Positions 26,136 through 34,662 of a stretch of DNA of 64,000 nt are shown here, one piece after another. Positions within the stretch are counted from its first letter, which is position 1. Each line of letters starts with the position of its first letter. The notes below the pieces were generated by a model, which saw nothing but the letters and a program-made list of their open reading frames with translations, was not told the origin of the DNA and did no database searches. A program made the position numbers and the translations under genes. This stretch comes from Sarocladium kiliense (lineage: Eukaryota > Ascomycota > Sordariomycetes > Hypocreales > Sarocladiaceae). Where the stretch lies: the NCBI GenBank assembly GCA_030734395.1, contig JAUZTG010000036.1, positions 496,001 to 560,000 on the forward strand. The letters run 5' to 3'.

Positions 26136-26484
26136 AACTGTGCGGATGATGGCAGTGACGAAGAGTGTTTTATAATGCAGTATAGGAAGCGCCCAAGAGG
26201 AAGAGTCAGGGAGGAGAGGTTTTAACATGGCACCAGAACTCTTGTAAATCTACTCGCATGTATACGGATGGCTCCGGTCAACGCAGGCATGAATATATCC
26301 ACGGGATCAACTCCCGCGCTTGCAAGCTCAACTTCAATGTTCAGAGTGTGCCTTTCCGGTGATAGGTGCAATATGTACCTTGATTGAACGTGAAATGATT
26401 GTAGATAATTCTACCAAGAATCCCTTCCATTCGCTTTCCATAAACAATATCCCAACACACTAACAAGCCATGTACGTCCGCTTC
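26136..26484. other. Convergent 3' region
   Basis: This 349 bp lies between two convergent stop codons (SHMT on plus, the fusion gene on minus). It is AT-richer than the genes and presumably holds both 3' UTRs. I see nothing else in it. Confidence 0.5.
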
Positions 26485-29310
26485 CTAAGCCTTTGCTTGC
26501 GCAAGCACACCCACCACACTCTTCACGCCATCCCTCTCCCCAACCCTCTCAAACCAGCCCATCAACCCACTATACTCATTCAGGGCCTCCCTGCCACAAA
26601 CTCGCACCACGTCATTGACAACAGGCCACAGCGCAAAGTCAGTGAGCCCCGGCACCGCAGTCCCTCCGCTCAGGAAGCCGCCTTTCCTCTCATCGTCTTT
26701 ATCGGGTGAGACGGATGTAGCAGTCTTGTCCCAGAATGAAAGCTCTTCTTTGAGGAGTTTGAGGTCTGGGGCTTTGCCTGGGTTGGCGAGCTGGACGCGG
26801 CGCCATCTCGTGAGGAAGGTGAGGGCTTTCTGGAACAGGGTGAACTTCCTTGCCATATCAGATTTCGAAGCCTTCTCATCTTTTGCATCCTTTGATGGAC
26901 CGTAGCATCTGTGAAGGTAGAGCATGATAGCCATGTCTCCCTGAACGACAGACTTGGCCGCATCAGAGTCTACGAACTTGACCGACGCGGCTTCCAGCTG
27001 GTCGTCATCCAAGTTGCAAGTCTTGGATGCCGTCATACTCCCTTTAGCATAGCCGATGCCGTACTCTGCGAGCATAAGCGAGATACGCCCGTTGATAAGA
27101 GCGTCTCTACTGGCAAAGAACCTTGGTGCGTTGCTCATATGCAAAACATCAAAGCCTTTGCCGTAGTGGGCGTTCCAATCGAACGTGGATGAGTGATTCT
27201 CCCTTCCAAAGGCCTTCAGGAGCTCAACCATTTCGGGTGACTCCCCGTTGATCACGGCGTGAGCCTCTTCTTTAGTCTTCCCTGTTGCTCCTTGTCCCCA
27301 GATCATGGTCTCCTCGCTGTTCAAGAACGTGCCGATCCGTCTGAAGGTGAGTGAGATGCGACCGCCATCGAAAGCAAGCTCCGCTTCTGACTTATCCCGG
27401 TCTGCGCGCTTGTCCTGGCGAATGCTATGCAGCCATTGCATGTTGGTTTTTAGTCCCATCCTGCAGAGAGAGTTGTGCCGAAGAGTTGCGCGCTGGACCT
27501 GGCGCTTAGTGGAAGGACCATCATCTTCTGCAGCTGGTGGGCTCGGTTTCTTGTCGTCTTTGGGGAGCTTCTCCTCCTCCTCAGCATCTTTCTTGCCGTG
27601 TCGTTTGCTGTTGACGTCTGATGTTTGCGGTGAAGCCGTAGATTGAGCCTCGGCTGAGTCGCTTTGCTCCTTTTGCTCCGTGGTATCTTTCTTGGATGGT
27701 TTTTGCGACGGTTCCGACACTGAAGGGCCCTTATCCTTCCTCTTAGTGCGTAGAACCATCGTCCTCTGAGCCCCGAGGCTCACGTTGGCAATGTATGAGT
27801 CCTTCACCACGTCAATTGTCTTATCGCTGTGCTCCGAGATGTAGTCATTGCCGTCGCGGTAGAACTGAATGAGAACATGATTGAGTGGATGTCCCAGATG
27901 CTTCTCCGTCTCCTCTTTGATCGCGCGCACCGTTGTTGTAAATGGAAGAAGCGGCGGTGATTCGTCAGAGGGATGGCGATAGACAGGCATGCTGCCATCC
28001 TCCCCTACCTCTCCCTGGACAGCGACCAATCGTGGGACCTCGCCTCCTTGGTGCGACATGCGTTGCCAGCTAACTTCAGCGCGCAGTTTTTCGAACACAT
28101 CCTTCTCCAGGTCGCGTGGGAGCACATTCTCGATGACGTCGGTGTCTCCGGCACACAGTCCCTTCTGTTCTTCCACCTGAGGCTCGGGACTCTCATCAGA
28201 TGCATCTCCTTTCTGACCATCATCCACTTCGATGACTGCTGAGGAATCCATCTCCTTTACCCTATCTGGGAGCTTTCTCGCAACAGGTGGTTTGGCCTTA
28301 GCATTTCCATTGGTGGTAGGTGTTAGTTTGGACTCTTGCATGGATACGGGTGACGGGGTGGCCGGATCCTTTGGTGCTGATGTTTCGGCTTTAGTCGAAG
28401 CCTTATCTCGCGTGTCGGCGCTCTCAGCCTCACCCGCCACAGGTTTGAGCGATTTCGGTTCCAATCGTAACTTCGAAAGCTGTTCACTCAAGTCCGATGT
28501 CTTTTCTGACTGACTGCGTGGCTTCTTCTCAGCCTCCAGCAAGGTGTCCGGTTTCCGATCCTTTGGAGGTGGTCTTATAGACGGTGCAGACTGACGAGTC
28601 ACAGGCTTCAAAGCCTGGCATACCTCCTTGGCTGAGATGATATCGCAGCCGGTCAAGTGGTTGAGTCGCGAGAATGTAATAGTCTGGCGGCCCTCACTCC
28701 GATAGCCGCTGCAATCGTCCACGATAGTAATAGCCATGCCGTGGCCTGCAGCTTCGATGGCGGTCGCGTAAACCCCAACATTGACGAGCGAACCACAAAT
28801 GTACACTTCCATAACCATCTTGGATCTCAAAAGGCGGAGCAGTGCTGTGTCTTTGAAAGCCGAGTAGTCAGAGTTCGTTATGACAACATCGCTTGATGAC
28901 TCAACGCTTCGAACCTCGGTCGCCAACTCGCTGCCCTTACTATCCGGTTTGAGGCATGAAGGCTCCAGATGACTGAGAAAAGCCTCCGCATCAGGCGGCC
29001 CACTAGAGGCAGGCTCAGGTCCAGGTGTTCGCCGTCTGCCACGAGATGGGAGTGAAGCAACAGCGTCGGTGGCTAAGATCCTGTCGTCGACAGGCACTGG
29101 CTGAGCGCCATGAGATGATTTGGTCCAAATGACAGGGTTTCCACAGGCGCGAAACGACTCAGCGAGCTTCACAGCGCGTTCGACATAGCCCTTGGGTTCA
29201 GTGACTTTCAAGGCACCGGAGTCGGAGGTGAAGTCATTTTGGAAATTGACTCCGATAAAGGCTTTGCGTGAGAACACCTTTGGCAGTTGCGCCTGATCGA
29301 ATGAAAACAT
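26485..29310 (-). CDS. Fusion: isochorismatase-like, AlkB-like 2OG-Fe(II) dioxygenase and GST-like domains
   Basis: A single exon of 941 aa. The start is the ATG at 29310 (GCC before it); upstream in-frame sequence has no ATG. Residues about 10-230 have the isochorismatase/nicotinamidase fold pattern (FIGVNFQNDF, CGSLVNVGVYATA), but the catalytic Asp, Lys and Cys positions appear to be Asn22, Asn146 and Gly179. Residues 230-430 are Ser/Lys/Glu-rich and probably disordered. Residues about 430-660 are an AlkB-type dioxygenase with HSD near 491, a later His near 627 and RISLTFR near 649, so both iron and oxoglutarate ligands are present; a low-complexity insert interrupts it. The last 240 residues look like a glutathione S-transferase (SNAPRFFASRDALINGRIS; PGLTDFALWPVVND). 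The likely role is oxidative demethylation of nucleic acid or protein; the substrate is unknown. Confidence 0.82.
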   Translation of the reverse strand: MFSFDQAQLPKVFSRKAFIGVNFQNDFTSDSGALKVTEPKGYVERAVKLAESFRACGNPVIWTKSSHGAQPVPVDDRILATDAVASLPSRGRRRTPGPEPASSGPPDAEAFLSHLEPSCLKPDSKGSELATEVRSVESSSDVVITNSDYSAFKDTALLRLLRSKMVMEVYICGSLVNVGVYATAIEAAGHGMAITIVDDCSGYRSEGRQTITFSRLNHLTGCDIISAKEVCQALKPVTRQSAPSIRPPPKDRKPDTLLEAEKKPRSQSEKTSDLSEQLSKLRLEPKSLKPVAGEAESADTRDKASTKAETSAPKDPATPSPVSMQESKLTPTTNGNAKAKPPVARKLPDRVKEMDSSAVIEVDDGQKGDASDESPEPQVEEQKGLCAGDTDVIENVLPRDLEKDVFEKLRAEVSWQRMSHQGGEVPRLVAVQGEVGEDGSMPVYRHPSDESPPLLPFTTTVRAIKEETEKHLGHPLNHVLIQFYRDGNDYISEHSDKTIDVVKDSYIANVSLGAQRTMVLRTKRKDKGPSVSEPSQKPSKKDTTEQKEQSDSAEAQSTASPQTSDVNSKRHGKKDAEEEEKLPKDDKKPSPPAAEDDGPSTKRQVQRATLRHNSLCRMGLKTNMQWLHSIRQDKRADRDKSEAELAFDGGRISLTFRRIGTFLNSEETMIWGQGATGKTKEEAHAVINGESPEMVELLKAFGRENHSSTFDWNAHYGKGFDVLHMSNAPRFFASRDALINGRISLMLAEYGIGYAKGSMTASKTCNLDDDQLEAASVKFVDSDAAKSVVQGDMAIMLYLHRCYGPSKDAKDEKASKSDMARKFTLFQKALTFLTRWRRVQLANPGKAPDLKLLKEELSFWDKTATSVSPDKDDERKGGFLSGGTAVPGLTDFALWPVVNDVVRVCGREALNEYSGLMGWFERVGERDGVKSVVGVLAQAKA

Positions 29311-30502
29311 GGCGGGGACACAAGCTGTAGCAGCAATCGCCCTAACAGGCGACAACTGCGCACCAAAGTTGAGGCGAAATTGGTGGACTCGAGTGAAGTA
29401 ATACTGCAGCGATTTGCTCCGGTGAAATGTCGTGGATGTGGGAATGAAGGTCGCCAGGGCGAGACTGAATAGAAGGTTCGGTAATTATTAGAGATATGTG
29501 CCGGCTTACTGCAACAGTGCAGCTTCAAGCAAGAAAAGAGACACAAGGCTCAGGTTGTCGTCAGACTATAACCCGGATGCGTATAAAGTTTCCTCAGGGA
29601 CCCCTGCTGGACCAGGACCCTAGGCGGGGTCGTGGGCGATCAAAGCGGCGTGTGGGCTGTTGTTCTGTCTGTGCGGTACTGTACGCGTTGACATGTATTG
29701 TTGTCAGCCACAGAATGTCAGGTATAAGACGATGACATGCAAGTTCCTAGGAAGAGTCTCAGTTGGTAGGTAGAAGTTCAGAGTCAGAGCAGCATACCCA
29801 GGCTGGAGGATAAGATCACAGGCGAAGGGTTAATGTCTATGCTAAGACCGCCAACGCCCGTTAGATGAGCCTCTCAGCTCAATTCACCGCTGACGAGAGT
29901 GGACCACGAGCTGATGGACGTTGAGCAAAAGTAACGGTAGAAAAAAGGGCTAGACATGGTTCGAGCCAGGGTCGGCGATGTAAGCGAAAAGTTAAATCGA
30001 CATGCTTCACGTTATGATGAAAGTGAAGTGTCTCGGAGCTGGTGCCGGGAGTCGGCGCTTGATTGGGGGTATGGCTGCTTATGGGGCACCGGTGGCACCC
30101 GAGCAGTGCTTCATGGTGAGGTCCAGACTCTTGACGCAGGATTGGCGCATGGCAGAAGGGCGCTTCTGGGTGGAGAGAGAGTGCAGAGGATCGACGGACT
30201 GGGTTACGGCGGTGACTGGTGGGTGGTGTGCTGTGGCTTGCGAGAGCTTGCCTGGCGTTACTTGTGCGGGGACGTTCTGCGTGGCCGCTTGAGATTATGT
30301 CAGCATGGATATAGGGTAGGCGATCTGGCTGGGAGCCTCGAGACGCCTTCCAAGGTTCGACCATAACCATCATCTCGAGGTCTCACATTTCTCTCATCAG
30401 GACAGCCACATCTCGCTGCGCTCACCAAAATCACGCGATGACATAGAGACACATCTATTAAATCGCGTCGGCCATCATACTCGATCGCGTCCTTTGCGCA
30501 TC
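29311..30502. promoter_or_regulatory. Divergent region between the fusion gene and TAF8
   Basis: This 1.2 kb separates two divergent starts. Open frames of up to 136 codons (for example 29956-30366 on plus) show no recognisable domain and no codon bias like the neighbouring genes. It is best read as two promoters. Confidence 0.4.
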
Positions 30503-31548
30503 ATGGCTGAACCCAACGGCACCCCAACACCAAAGAGGTCCGCGTCGCCTCTGGAGCTTGCTGAGATCCCAGAAGCCAAAAGAACACGACTGGATCCGAA
30601 GTCTGAGCCGCAATCGCACTCGCAAACTCCAGCTCCTGTCAATGGCGAGATAGAGGAGATTCAACTTGATCCGGCGGTGGAATCTTTCGCGCTCACCCAA
30701 CACCATCAAACTCGATGCGCCATCCAGCGCTCCATCGCCCTTGTCCTCCAACATGATGGCTTCCAAAGCGCCTCTCCGGAGGCTATGGAGAGCTTCACAT
30801 CACTAGTCGAATCTTGTATGTACAGAGTCGTCACGTCAGGAAGTCTATGGTGCCGAGCTTGTGCTAACATCTTGTAGACCTAGAGTCGCTCATCGAAGAA
30901 ACGACTCGTTTCGCCATCGCCTCACGTCGCGACCACCCGATTCCGACCGACTTTGAGTCGATGCTCAAACTGCATAACTTGCCGATTGCATCTCTCAAGC
31001 CTCATCTGAAGAATCCTCTTCCCCAAAGCAAGCTCGCGCCAACGTGGGACTTGATCAACCCGCAAGACGACGACGCCTACACTACGCTTCCGCTGTTGGG
31101 CGAAGAACTGAGTGGACAGTCCGACAAGAACTCCATGCAACACGTGCCTTCTTTCTTCCCCGACTTCCCTAGCCGACATACCTACCGTTTTACACCACAA
31201 CAAGACGTCAGCACGCGCGATTCACAAAAGATCCGAGAGGAAGCAGCTCGAACAGCACAGCAAGGCGAAGATGCGCTCAGGAAACTGGTTCGAGCATCCA
31301 AAATGCGCAAGCAGAAAGAAGTCAAGACGCTTGTAGAGAGAGATGTGCAGGGAAAGGAGCGTTTCCGTCTATGGGAGGCGACCATGCGTCGGTTTATGGG
31401 AGCCGACCGGAGAAGTGACCCTGCAGACCAGGTTGAGATTGCCGATCATAGTATGATTGTGAACTCAGATGCCATGTTTGCACGAAAGGAGGTCTCGCGG
31501 TTTGGAAAGCGAGCAGCAGGCGGTGTTGTCCAGGCTGGGAACGCGTGA
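30503..31548 (+). CDS. taf8: TFIID subunit TAF8
   Basis: Two exons (30503-30815, 30878-31548) encode 327 aa. The N-terminus is Pro/Ser/Lys-rich with a KR signal (KRTR). Residues about 55-130 form the bromodomain-associated histone fold that pairs with TAF10 in TFIID. The TAF8 C-terminal signature follows as VPSFFPDFPSRHTYRFTP, and after that a charged helical tail. The protein is a subunit of the nuclear general transcription factor TFIID. The intron splits the Tyr codon in the histone fold (T then AC). In-frame TTG codons lie just upstream of the start, but 30503 is the first ATG. Confidence 0.9.
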
Positions 31549-32085
31549 AACGGTGATGGCTTCACATAGCAAGCCACGCCTGGGTGTCCACTATTTGGCT
31601 GCATAGCGACGGCGTTTAGGTACAGGACCTTGGGCTTTACAAGGCGCTTTTAATTCGAAGGAATCAATTTCTGATAGAGTGCGGTGCTGTTCTCTTCTTC
31701 AGTGCTGGCCCTGCTGCCATCTGTGATCTCAGGTGCCTCACCCAACTTGCCTCAGCCTTGCATAATGAAATCCAGACAAGGCTAGCATGATACCGAGTGT
31801 ACCATGCCTCAATCAGTCCCAGAAACCGCCAGCGACTGTCCCTCTCCTCGCCTCTCGCAGCCATTCATACACGGCAGACAGTCTTGGCCTGCGATCGGCT
31901 CAATGTGGGAATAAGTGGGTCTCGCGGTGCCCTACCACGTTAACAATTTCTGCCGCACAACTTGCAAATTTCAAGCATCGACCAGGTCCCCTCCACCATC
32001 AAGCAGCACATCCTCGTCGACCTCGATCCAACTCTCTCTCTCTCCAACCCCTCCGTCATCCCTCCCTCCGAAACCGATCGACGCC
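31549..32085. promoter_or_regulatory. TAF8 3' end and RACK1 promoter/leader
   Basis: This 537 bp ends in a long CT-rich tract (about 32029-32070) directly before the RACK1 start, typical of strongly expressed fungal translation genes. No gene is seen. Confidence 0.4.
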
Positions 32086-33618
32086 ATGGCTGAACAATTG
32101 ATCCTCAAGGGCACCCTCGAGGGCCACGTACGTGATTTTCTGACCTAATTTCTGCCATACCGCTTATTGGTGGTGAATGGCTGGAATGGGAACCTCAAAT
32201 GTGGGAGAAAGATGCTGACTTTGGACATATAGAATGGCTGGGTCACCAGCTTGGCTACCTCTATGGAGAAGTACGTTCTCGCATACCCTTTCGAACACTC
32301 CGAGCCGATGAGAATGCGCTGGAGGAAGAAGATGCCGGCTCTCTTGATGGAAACTTGGTCGCTAACATGCGGTTCTCTTCAGCCCCAACATGCTCCTGTC
32401 TGCTTCTCGCGACAAGACCCTGATCATCTGGAACCTCACCCGCGATGAGTCCCAGTACGGTTACCCCAAGCGCTCGCTCCACGGTCACTCTCACATCGTC
32501 TCCGACTGCGTACGTACACCCAAAATCCGAAGATGAGGACGAGGTTGAAGCGATCTCGAATTGCGGCTCAAGAAGAAGAGATGAGGGTTATGGAAAGAAG
32601 AACAGTCTGGCTGATACGCGATTTTATGTCTACAGGTTATCTCCTCCGATGGTGCCTACGCTCTGTCTGCCTCTTGGGACAAGACCCTCCGCCTGTGGGA
32701 GCTCGCCTCCGGCACCACCACTCGCCGATTCGTCGGACACAACAGCGACGTCCTCTCCGTCTCTTTCTCCGCCGACAACCGCCAGATCGTCTCCGGTTCT
32801 CGTGACCGCACCATCAAGCTGTGGAACACCCTCGGTGACTGCAAGTACACCATCTCTGACAAGGGCCACACCGAGTGGGTTTCCTGCGTCCGCTTCAGCC
32901 CCAACCCCCAGAACCCTGTTATTGTCTCTTCTGGCTGGGACAAGCTGGTCAAGGTATGTACAGAGTTGAAACTGCTGCTCCTCTCCCCTTGCATGCCTAT
33001 TTTTTCATGATGTATTGCAACATTACGTATTTGCTACTTCAGAGCCCCATTGGGGGCCATGAGACAAACAATCACCTTTTGCCCTGATTACTACTGGCCA
33101 TTTTGCTTTTGCAATTGGCCAGACCCCCAAGTCATCCAGTCGAGCCAGCAACTCTTCTTCGTCATGACCCGCATCTAACGTCACATGAATAGGTTTGGGA
33201 GCTCAACACCTGCAAGCTGCAGACCGACCACATTGGCCACACTGGCTACATCAACACCGTCACCATCTCCCCCGATGGATCCCTCTGCGCTTCCGGTGGC
33301 AAGGACGGCACCACCATGCTCTGGGACCTCAACGAGTCCAAGCACCTGTACTCCCTCAACGCCAACGACGAGATCCACGCCCTCGTCTTCTCCCCCAACC
33401 GCTACTGGCTCTGCGCTGCTACTGCCAGCTCCATCATCATCTTCGACCTCGAGAAGAAGAGCAAGGTCGACGAGCTCAAGCCCGAGTTCACCACCGCCGG
33501 CAAGAAGAGCCGGGAGCCCGAGTGTGTCTCCCTCGCCTGGTCCGCCGACGGCCAGACCCTGTTCGCCGGTTACACCGACAACATCATCCGTGCCTGGGGT
33601 GTCATGTCCCGTGCGTAA
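32086..33618 (+). CDS. cpc2: RACK1-type WD40 protein (Asc1/Cpc2/CpcB)
   Basis: Five exons (32086-32127, 32233-32270, 32383-32509, 32636-32953, 33193-33618) encode 316 aa, the usual length for fungal RACK1. Seven WD40 repeats fill the protein, with typical endings such as LIIWNL, TLRLWEL, TIKLWNT, VKVWEL, TMLWDL and IRAWGV, and starts such as GHNSDVLSVSFS. It is a 40S ribosomal scaffold near the mRNA exit that links translation to signalling; in Neurospora and Aspergillus (cpc-2, cpcB) it is needed for cross-pathway control of amino-acid synthesis. Intron 4 (239 nt) is the longest and carries a U24-like box C/D snoRNA, as the ASC1 intron does in yeast. Confidence 0.96.
33003..33091 (+). ncRNA. 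snR24: Box C/D snoRNA, U24/snR24 type, in RACK1 intron 4
   Basis: All four boxes are visible in order: box C ATGATGT (33007-33013), box D' CAGA (33040-33043), box C' ATGAGAC (33059-33065) and box D CTGA (33084-33087). The element before D' is TATTTGCTAC (33028-33037), which complements GTAGCAAATA in large-subunit rRNA; the fifth base from D' pairs with the A that corresponds, as I recall, to yeast 25S A1449, a known snR24 target. The host gene is also conserved, since yeast ASC1 carries snR24. The stretch before box D (CACCTTTTGCC) keeps only CACC of the second yeast guide. The ends are approximate. Confidence 0.8.
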
Positions 33619-34662
33619 ATCACGTTTGCGGACGGAGACTACGACGACGATTAAGGGAGATGATGAGCAGCAGTGGATGAAGGAAGAAATTCCCACGGCG
33701 CTGGCCAAGAGTAAAATGGGTTTGTCGAGGATGATAGCAAGAAGCAGGAGAAGAAGCAGAAGCAGAGGCAGAGTAGATCATGGTGGGGCGTCAACCGGCT
33801 GGCTTCCTCGTTTGGTCTTTATTTGAAGCAAAGGACAATGGGGGCAAACGAATCAATCAATCTGATTAGGGCATGATGCATGTGCTGGCCTAGCAGCCAG
33901 GGTACCGGGGCATCACCCTCGTGTTCTATCCATTACGTTGAACCATATGTCGAATGTCCTTGAGTGAGTGATTTGTGATTTGTCGTGATGAAGTATCTAG
34001 AGCCGACCCATTCCATGCATCTTTCTTGTTATGTGGCAGCGAGGAAATGCAAAAACGCACAGCAGTCTGCCAGGGTTTCTCACTGATACGCGAGATGTAG
34101 CGTGACATGGCAAGTTCTTTAGTCGCTCAACGGCTGATTTGAAGCCTCCATTCGTCCTGCCCAGGGTGGTTGGCCTACCCCTCATTCTCTATTGAGAAAG
34201 CTGCATATGCATGTTGAACAGGCTCGACAGAGTTCCTCAGCCTATCATGGGGAGAGATATCTGCCCAGGACGCAGTTATCTGATAGGCTGCGCAAGGATG
34301 GCTTTCAGGCTCCCAGGACCGCCACCACCGTGGCACCCCTCAGCCTTGAGGCTGACGATCTGCAAGCATGCTCAGCGTACGACGCTCTGATGCTGCTCGT
34401 AGGACAAGGATACGATGAGCGAGCGGTCCACGACTGAGCGTTACCTGGATGAAGCCAGCCAGGCAACCTATCACACTGAGCGGGGGTTTCAAGCGATTGG
34501 CGGTGGACGCGTCACCGTGAGAGACATCTACCACAGTTTGTACACCCTGATGTGTAATCAGACCTCGAGGGAGCTCCATTTTTGACTGACTGAAGGTTGC
34601 TAGATCATGGGCCAGCACAGCCTGCCGCCCCGTCTCTCCAGGAGCTCTTGCAGTTCCCCGAG
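33619..34662. other. Intergenic region between RACK1 and the NACHT gene
   Basis: This 1.0 kb holds the RACK1 3' UTR and the region upstream of the NACHT gene. A short frame starting at ATG 34415 ends at a possible donor (GTGAGA, 34517), and a branch-like TGACTGACTG plus TTGCTAG acceptor lies at 34585-34603. Joining them does not give the NACHT frame, so I do not annotate an extra exon. No domain is recognisable in the frames here. Confidence 0.35.

Noticed and set aside
29956..30366. 136-codon plus-strand frame upstream of TAF8
   Set aside because: No domain, no supporting introns, and an arbitrary start; it sits in a divergent promoter region.
32510..32635. Possible second C/D snoRNA in RACK1 intron 3
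   Set aside because: AGATGAG and CTGATA are present but box C is poor and no D'/C' pair or rRNA guide is evident.
34415..34516. Upstream exon of the NACHT gene
   Set aside because: ATG, donor and acceptor-like sequences exist, but joining to 34604 gives the wrong frame and the encoded 34 residues match no known N-terminal domain.
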